A DNA stretch of 64,000 nt, from positions 5,194-69,193 of the forward strand of contig NW_003314418.1 of assembly GCF_000143415.4 (NCBI RefSeq), written 5' to 3'. Numbering within the stretch: the first letter of the stretch is position 1; the number at the start of each line of letters is the position of its first letter. The notes beneath the pieces were generated by a model that saw nothing but the letters and a program-made list of their open reading frames with translations, did no database searches and was not told where the DNA came from. A program made the translations under genes and the position numbers. This document shows, one piece after another, positions 57,180-64,000 of the stretch. This DNA comes from Selaginella moellendorffii. Taxonomy: Eukaryota > Streptophyta > Lycopodiopsida > Selaginellales > Selaginellaceae.

Positions 57180-57640
57180 ACTGCTCCCACTCCACCGAAG
57201 CCTTTGAAACCAACTAGAAATTGGGGGCATTGGTTTTTAAATGAATTGTTGGCTTTGAATGAAGCAAAGAAGCATGATTTCTTCTTATAGCAACGAGGTA
57301 ACATTCAGAAGAGGCACAAGACTACAAGTGTTCATTGGTAGCAAGTTTCTAAGTAAGTTTTAGATTTTTTAGACTTCCAGTCATTCACTAAGTTTTCAGC
57401 TACTGTTTTACACATGGTGTCAACCATTTGCCTGGGCAATGCCAATCTCGTTGGGAGTATATCTACAAAGAGTTCAACAAAATCAAGTCATATGAATATC
57501 ATGTTCCTACTGGTAAAAGCAATACTGAAACATGACAACAGAACAACATCATGAAGCTGATTTACCACCAAAGTTCAATGATCAACTCTATGCAATGATG
57601 GACGAGTGGCTTTAGGACTGTTAAATTGTAAATTCACAGA
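57180..57640 (+). pseudogene. Harbinger Myb/SANT-like DNA-binding protein remnant
   Basis: Plus-strand pieces read PTRNWGHWFLNELLALNEA and, after a gap, CQSRWEYIYKEFNKIKSYEYH. This trihelix-like W...W spacing is typical of the second protein of PIF/Harbinger elements, which binds element ends with the transposase. Several stops break it. Confidence 0.5.
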
Positions 57641-58551
57641 GACAAACTTAGGAATTAATGTCTTCACTACCTACATCCCAACAATCACTATTACTGGCAC
57701 CAAGAGCTTCACAACAACAATCACTATTACCTCCATGTGGAGAATCAAAGCCTAAAGGTATTTTTTGTAGTTTTTGTTCATAATCACTTTTGGCAATGAC
57801 ATAAAATAACAATAATCTTGAAAAGCATAATTCAGGCTAGCTGAGGAAAAAGTTCCGCACACACTTGCAAAACAGCTTGTAGGAGTGTTGTGTGACAACA
57901 ATGTGAGCCTCATTGATACAATGGAAAATAGGTAGAAGGAAATTTGCTATCATAATCTGAAGAAGGAAGAATTCATGGAGCATACTTTAGTTGTGGATAG
58001 CCAGATGGTGAAGAATGTGGATCAAGTAACTCAAGCCTTGTTTGCAATTGTTGATTCTTTGGTAAGTCAATTCATTATCTTATTCATGAACTTCACTTTT
58101 GTAGTTTATAATGTCACTGATTACTATCTCCAAAGCAACAAGAGAGATGATGAACTGATGAAGATGTGATGATTTACCTGATCAACAATTTTAGGCCCAG
58201 CATTCCCATCTTGCATTGCCACTGCCAATATCCTTGGATCGATTCCATCAATTTAGATAAAACATTCTTGTTGGAAGGACACGAGCGTTCACGTAAAGCT
58301 GTTTGTATCAGTTGTCTAGCAATAGAAACATGAATGGATCAGAGTTAGATTGAAAGGAAAGAAAGAACTTTGCAAGAGTAAGTACCAAGAATGCCACACT
58401 GCGAAATGACAATCTTTGTGTATGGTTGATTGAATCCCCTCTCAGCAACCACTGCTCAGGTATCACCTATAAGCTTGGCAATGCTATGGGGATTCAAGAT
58501 AAGATTTTTCCCAAGGAACTAAGAGAAGAAAATACATACTGGAAGTAAAGA

Positions 58552-58860
58552 TTGCTTGTGTTATCTTTGACCACCCTAGTACTTGCAATCTTTCGGACAA
58601 CATCCAGGCCTTCTACCACTCGCCCTACCACCGAATTCATTGGGAATTTCAAAGAATTCGTTGGGAAACCAAGTAGGATCCCAACTTCTAGTGATAGAAC
58701 AGCTTCAATGGCCTCAAGCTACATTCCCTTGCGTCAACAGCCTCAAGCTGCATTTCCAAGCATCTTCTGCAGTGCCATTCCAAATCATTTTCTTCCCTCT
58801 TCCTCTTGCCGCCAGACGACTCAACACGCAAAACCCCCTTTAATCATTTAAAAACCTTCC
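58552..58860 (+). other. Unassigned part of the Harbinger element
   Basis: Open frames without a recognised domain lie between the two Harbinger genes (57660-59210 overall). They are probably internal filler or the 3' part of the Myb-like gene. Confidence 0.3.
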
Positions 58861-59218
58861 TTATGAGAAGAACGGAAACGAACCTGAATGTTAGAATCAG
58901 ACCAACATTGGCAGCAGCTGTGACTCTAAACTCATCATAGCCCCCTCTCTCTGCTCTCAGCCAGGTTCCCTGCTGCGCCCACCTTCAAGCCCTGTACTGA
59001 AATCTCCAAATTAAAACCCTGAAAAATAAAACAAAACTTGAGTTTGTGAGCATGCCAAAGCAAATAAATTTGTGAGCTTCAAGTGGATTTGTTTAAGTCT
59101 ACTACATAAGTAATGAGAATGTTTCTAACCTCTGTAGCAGCGACATGAGGCTCTAGTCGCTAGCCTTGTGGTTGATTAGTCACTGGCTTAGGCTCAATGT
59201 CTATTTCCCCTATGTCAC

Positions 59219-60060
59219 CTAGAAGTTATGCAGAATGCAAGCTGTTTTTATGGCAACTATTAGTTGAGTGATGGTCTCAATTTTAACCAACTTTCTAAAC
59301 ATCCTCCAACGACTTGTAAGCAATCCAAAACTTCTCTCACATACCATCTTCAAAGATGACAAGTAAAAGTTGAATGCTTCCCTCAATTTAGTTCCATTTG
59401 CACTTGGAAATGGTCCAACCATGGAAGTTTATAGTATCCTGAGTCTCCAATGATATATTCCCAAAACTGGTATTGGCCTCTTGAGACTATTGGTCCGTTA
59501 AGAGTTTCACCTGATTGAGCTCTTTTGTAGAATGAACTCTTCCTCAAAATAGTTATGTCATTGCAACTCCCAAGATCTCCAACTCAAATATCCAAGAACC
59601 TTGCTTCACTATCAATGATTGCTTGCATGACAATTGAGTTATCTTTGTCCTTGTTGTAATAATCATTTGCAAAAGTGTTTCTAGGAAGTTCAACTTTGAA
59701 ATACGTGCAGTCAATTGCACCATAGCAATTCAAGAAGCCACAAAAACTCTCGAAACCTATTTTTACTATTGACAGATCTACTAGCCACACAAGAAATTGT
59801 CCTAGATGCTGGAATGTTGAGTTGGAGAACTTCTAACAATACTTATGGACAATTGCTTTAGAAACACCAAAATGCTTTATCAACCTAGCAAAAGAATCAC
59901 CTAAAGCTAATCTCCATAAAGTAATGGCAACTTGCTTACCAACAAGAACATATCTAGATGGAATGTTTTTCAAATTTGGAGGTAGTGCTATTTGCATTGA
60001 CAGAGCAACAAGTTCGCAGATTGTCATGAACTACTCCTAGAAACTTTGAAGAACTCTCTC
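59219..60060 (-). pseudogene. PIF/Harbinger transposase remnant (DDE_Tnp_4)
   Basis: Minus-strand frames in order: helix-turn-helix region (60027-59833; VAITLWRLALGDSFARLIKHF, GVSKAIVHKYC). Next is the first catalytic Asp in CYGAIDCTYFKVELP, then DYYNKDKDNSIVMQAIIDSEA (59790-59584). Last is the Glu region VCERSFGLLTSRWRMFRKL (59422-59219). These are the hallmarks of Harbinger transposases. Frame breaks between segments, including the region expected to hold the second Asp, make it non-functional. Confidence 0.85.
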
Positions 60061-60533
60061 TACCTTGTTGGATCTTGCATTCCAACCTCATCCACCCAAT
60101 AACAAAACTAGTGAAGTGACCTTGGTCTGATATAGAAATTTCCCTCTTAAAAGAAGTTCAATTGCAATCAACTCCCAACTACTGCCAAGCACATGTGATG
60201 ATACATTAGCACTAATTATTGTTAAAGAGTAGCTTCAAGCCTTTCATCCTCAAGATTTTCTCTAAGACACCTTCTAGGTCTTCTATAAGCAACAACCAAC
60301 TGATCAATTGCAGCAGCAACCACAACAACCATAGAAACCACAACCGTTGCCCTATTCATCCCACATGAACCCTAATGATGTGGCATTAATCAATAACAAA
60401 TCAGCACTAACTCAATGGTAACTTGATTTTAGAATATTCTAGAATAATTTGATGTGGATGATGGTTACATGTACAGCATTTTATCACCGTCACCGCACAG
60501 AAAATGATAGTGATGGTCACATAGCGTCTTTAA

Positions 60534-61040
60534 GCAAACCAATATAGGATATACCTGGGTATTCTTGAATATTCTATAATCTAATTGTTCATATTTATTT
60601 AGACTAATCTTGTGTTTATAAATTCAAAACATTTTAATAATGGTCATCACATTGACTACAAAGAGTTGACTATATAGTTGACTGATGGTTTCAGCAAAAA
60701 GATGTTGTTTTGAGAACTACATTGTAGTTCAATATTTGGACATGTGTTTGTAGGTGTGATTTTGTGGCAAGGAAGCAAGAGCAACAGGAGGTCCTCCAGA
60801 CAAGCTAACTTCTCAAGTTTAACTAGCTGCCACCTATATGCAAGGGTACTTTCCACGAGCTCAAAGGGTAGAGGGCTAGCTTTTGATTTTTTTTTGGTTG
60901 TTCTCTAGGCCCAATTTGTTAGGAGTGATGGAAAGAGACTGTTATTGATCAGACTAGGGATTTCCAACCCAAAGCTATGTTTCTCATACCTAAAAAGTGT
61001 ATCCATGAAATATATATATATCCTCTTGTGGTTTCTCTTG
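60534..61040. other. Spacer copy continues after Harbinger (block 3)
   Basis: Matches 20255-20740 with indels; no gene seen. Confidence 0.65.
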
Positions 61041-61175
61041 TAAACAAAAGACGAGTGCCTAAGGTTGTACATATCGAAGTACAAACCAAAGAAGCAGATC
61101 AATGGATCTCCCCGTGATGTGTCAATCAGCAGTTGAACGAGGCAAGCAGCACATACTTGATCCTCTTCCAGTCGA
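61041..61175 (-). pseudogene. Alpha-L-fucosidase 3' end fragment (block 3)
   Basis: The minus strand reads RLEEDQVCAACLVQLLID, then RGDPLICFFGLYFDMYNLRH, the last 40 or so residues of the fucosidase at 20730-22417. The homology ends abruptly near 61170 in a T-rich stretch; the rest of the gene is absent. Confidence 0.8.
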
Positions 61176-62179
61176 TTTTTTTTGAAAAACAATTTTGTCT
61201 AGATCTAAAGCAAAGTCTTCCATAAATTAGCTATTATATGTTTGAAAAGCTACTTAACGTCATTCCATAAGCAAATTGATCTACAACAGACTATCATGCA
61301 TTAGACAATTTGACTTTTGTGTTGATTCAACTGGGCAATTTTATGAAATAATCTCCACGGCCTATTCAAATTAGTCTTTAGTGTTGATTTAGTTTACTTA
61401 AAATTTGCCAAGAGCAATAAGCCACTCTTTCTAATTCCACAATTGTAAGGGCAAGGTTGGCTATAAGCTAAAGGGTAAGACCCACTGTGAAGTAGATAAA
61501 CTACTTTAGAATTAACTATCACACACTAGAGTCCGTGCAATTAATCTTAACCATACTAGGTATAGCCAGAAAGGGAAAGTCTTCCTACACACTTAAGTGG
61601 AGAGATTAAGGATTGACAACCCTCCATATTCCTGATAGAAGTTGAATGGCAGAATTGGGGTAAACAAAATAAAAATGTTTATCAGCGATCCATCACACCT
61701 ATCAAAAGATATACTTTGCTTATAGACTCAGACAAAAGTTGGTTGATCCCCACTCTGTGTGTCTAAGAAAAAGCATAAGAAAGCAAAAATTAAATTATCT
61801 TGTGTGCCTAACTAAGCTAGCGAATGATAGATTTAACAAAATTGCTTAAACAGTTCGACGAATTTTCAAGTGAAATACCTGACAATATTCTACTCAAGGT
61901 ATACAGAAGTTTGACTCCTTGTATCTTTATTATTGTCAAAGAAAGTGTGATAATACTTTATAGGTACACAAAATAAATAAAACTTATATATGTGAAGTTA
62001 CCTATACAAAAAGAAAATAGGACTAGGATTTTTCCTAGATAGAAAGATAGTTTGCCTATCTGAGCTAGATGCAAATCCTAAGTATTATTACTTGTAAAGG
62101 ATTTATAAAATTTTGCTTACTAGACAATTGCTAAATTTTATGCAATCTTTATACAAAAAAAGCTATTGTGGGAACTTTA
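61176..62179. other. AT-rich region without a recognised gene
   Basis: Nothing matches elsewhere in the window and no long frame or motif is seen. Confidence 0.5.
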
Positions 62180-62737
62180 ATGGTTCATAATAAAGCTTGG
62201 ATACCTATAGACAGAAATACACTTGGTGATAATTGGGTTAATAGATATTGGATTAATTCCAAATTTAAATTGGTAGGCAACAAAATTTTGTGGAGTAAAA
62301 ATCTTTTAAGGTGGACCATATTTGAGCAAGATAGATATGCTTTGAAAAATAATGTTTGTTGTTTAAGAAATTTTTGGGACTTTTGTATAAAAAATGATCT
62401 AGACACTTGGCCTCTAGAGGAAAGCTATCTCTATTTCAAAATTAGTTGGAAAATTAAATACTTGTTCCTAAGAGTGATTGATAGGCCAATTTATAAAAGG
62501 GATACATTGCATACCAAAATTTTGTACCACTTCCACAAACGAGGTATAATAATTAGGCTTGCCATAGTAGCAACACCAACAAGCTTCAAAATATATATGC
62601 ATAAACCAACAATTGATCTTACCTATAAAGCTTTAAATGGCATAATCCCTATATATAAAATTTTCATTGTCTATACCAAACAAAGTAATAGATATACAAT
62701 ATTTCTCTCACAATCTGATGAGCAAAAGACAATCTAA
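62180..62737 (+). CDS. Unrecognised 186-codon frame in an AT-rich repeat-like region
   Basis: First ATG at 62180 (MVHNKAWIPIDRN). The product is Lys/Ile/Tyr-rich (WVNRYWINSKFKL, NFWDFCIKNDLDTW, ILYHFHKRGIIIRLAIVATP). It is basic, without an evident signal peptide, and not recognised. A later stretch near 63640-63760 looks gag-like, so the frame may belong to a decayed reverse-transcribing element. Confidence 0.35.
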   Translation: MVHNKAWIPIDRNTLGDNWVNRYWINSKFKLVGNKILWSKNLLRWTIFEQDRYALKNNVCCLRNFWDFCIKNDLDTWPLEESYLYFKISWKIKYLFLRVIDRPIYKRDTLHTKILYHFHKRGIIIRLAIVATPTSFKIYMHKPTIDLTYKALNGIIPIYKIFIVYTKQSNRYTIFLSQSDEQKTI

Positions 62738-63170
62738 AAAGAAGTATCTAAAATGAAATTACAAAGCACTTACTTGTGACATTTATGATCTTAACCTCCC
62801 TTCAGAAAAGACTAAATCATTGCTCAATCAAGCTAGAGAAAAACTTGAAAGAGAGCAAGGTAAAAGCATATTAGGTACACTTTAATGAAGAGGAGATCAA
62901 AAATCTAAATACAACTTTGATGATCATTTAGAATACGTGAATCCATACACTACTCCTTTTTGGCAGCATCGACACATAGAAAATACCTTTACTTCAATTG
63001 AGAATAGTGGAACACAAAACAACTAGAATGATTCCCCACAAGAGGAAGAAGCACTAAATTTACAACCCTTACCTTTTGACGGTAATCTAAATTTCCCTAC
63101 GAACCAAACACCAATTTTGCCTATACTATTTACAAAATAGAGGAAATTGCAATGAGCACAATAGCAATTG

Positions 63171-63393
63171 TGTAAGCAACTAAAGAAAATGACTTGAGAG
63201 GCGATCCATAAGGGTTCAAATATAAAGGGAAAATGCCTATGAATAAGAATGCATCCCTTTTTTCAATTGGTTAAGGGTCTTAGGATATTTGGGGTTAAGT
63301 GTCCTTGGGTTTGAATAGTACTGGGCTAGGAGGTCGGTTTGAATAGTACTAGGCTGGGTGACCTCCCGAGAAGTCCAAACTCAGGAGCTTACA
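63171..63393 (+). mobile_element. Solo LTR of Cassandra-like TRIM (copy 3)
   Basis: TGTAAGC...GCTTACA flanked by AATTG (63166-63170 and 63394-63398). It matches the 195-bp LTR with many substitutions plus a 28-bp internal duplication (ggtttgaatagtact repeated near 63308 and 63336), giving 223 bp. The divergence suggests an older insertion than 49005-49601. Confidence 0.9.
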
Positions 63394-63639
63394 AATTGTA
63401 GGAACAACAATATGTAACGTCATTACATATCCATCCTTTTTTTAAATTAAAGGAGACAACCCATAACTACATATTAAGCAATACCTATAAGCAATTAAGC
63501 TCAATCAAGCAGATAGACAAAAAAATAAGTTTTTCCCCTATGCGCTCAAAAACAAAGTCAAAGATTGTTACTATGACAATGATGTAAAAAATCTTGGCAC
63601 ATTTGATGAGTAGACAAAGTTTTTCCTAAAAGTTTTCTC

Positions 63640-63860
63640 CATAAAACCAAACACAAAAGAAAATTTATGATGAGTTGCAAAAGTTTCATCAAGGAAAATC
63701 TGAGACAATTGAGAAATATAGAACTCAATTTAACAAGTGTTATAAGTATTAGTGTTATAGACAAAATGCGCCTACGCTTATACATATAGAGCCTCAAGAA
63801 AATTTATCATAAATATGCGATAAATCATGCAGATTTTGATGATTTGAAAAAAATCATGAT
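63640..63860 (+). pseudogene. Gag-like fragment
   Basis: The plus strand reads YDELQKFHQGKSETIEKYRTQ and FNKCYKY, then after a stop YRQNAPTLIHIEPQENL and ICDKS. The spacing resembles retrotransposon gag cores. No adjacent domains confirm it. Confidence 0.4.
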
Positions 63861-64000
63861 TGCCTACTAAGATATCATAAAATAATATGACATGGTAGAT
63901 ATAGTGAAGTTAGACAAAAAAACAACTTCTATAGATAAGGAAACTAGTCATTTAAGGAGTTTTAAATTGCAAACCAATCTCAAATAAAGGATTTGGTGTA

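Larger units (their letters stand above)
56811..60529 (-). mobile_element. PIF/Harbinger DNA transposon, degenerate
   Basis: Imperfect terminal inverted repeats: AGACACTGCACATGTGACTAT on the left and, on the other strand from the right end, AGACGCTATGTGACCATCAC. TTAA flanks both ends (56807-56810, 60530-60533), and the paralogous spacer in block 1 carries one uninterrupted ttgcttaagc (near 20247-20256). It holds a DDE transposase on the minus strand and a Myb-like frame on the plus strand, the usual two-gene layout of the superfamily. About 3.7 kb. Confidence 0.85.

Noticed and set aside
62180-62737. Viral movement or coat protein from an endogenous pararetrovirus
   Set aside because: The AT-rich basic frame gave no motif I could defend; left as unrecognised.

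Overview
The window reads as nuclear DNA of a vascular plant, most probably a lycophyte such as Selaginella. Four observations point there. PLS-class PPR genes are abundant. A recognisable plant SEC16 gene has nine introns of only 45-61 bp. A GH29 alpha-L-fucosidase of plant FUC1 type is present. Degenerate Ty3/gypsy elements are numerous. The organism is an inference; no marker gene was available. Almost every host gene visible here is broken, so this looks like a rearranged, transposon-rich duplication zone.

Layout. (1) 1-722 is a repeat whose inverted partner lies at 26336-27062. (2) About 723-14018 is arm 1 of a large inverted duplication. It is interrupted by a gypsy element (about 862-5596) that itself carries a solo LTR at 3217-3375. 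The arm then holds a PPR-DYW pseudogene (minus), an unrecognised gene remnant, a LINE-like fragment and gypsy remnants. (3) 14070-16873 is an internally deleted LTR retrotransposon with both LTRs, PBS and polypurine tract. (4) 17244-25883 is a block of PPR pseudogene, spacer, alpha-L-fucosidase pseudogene (minus), partial PPR and SEC16 pseudogene. (5) 28881-33850 is a heavily decayed A-rich gypsy element. (6) 33985-44015 is arm 2, the inverted copy of arm 1, with a long PPR-DYW reading frame at 39322-42999. (7) 44338-46099 is a scrambled piece of the block in (4): a captured exon, a Gly-rich/fucosidase chimera and a PPR fragment. (8) 46437-52045 is a second copy of the gypsy element in (3), minus strand, holding a GC-rich insert and a complete Cassandra-like TRIM element (49005-49601). 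(9) 52046-61175 is a third copy of the block: SEC16, PPR, spacer and fucosidase 3' end. A PIF/Harbinger transposon (56811-60529) is inserted in its spacer. (10) 61176-64000 is AT-rich, with an unrecognised reading frame, a gag-like stretch and another solo LTR (63171-63393).

The strongest signals are these. A TRIM family (one full-length copy, two solo LTRs, each with a 5-bp target duplication) has LTRs containing the promoter half of 5S rRNA, the hallmark of Cassandra. The PPR-DYW frame starts with an OSB-type PDF motif and contains a 333-bp PLS unit repeated seven times in arm 2 but three times in arm 1. Several micro-rearrangements can be polarised by comparing the copies.
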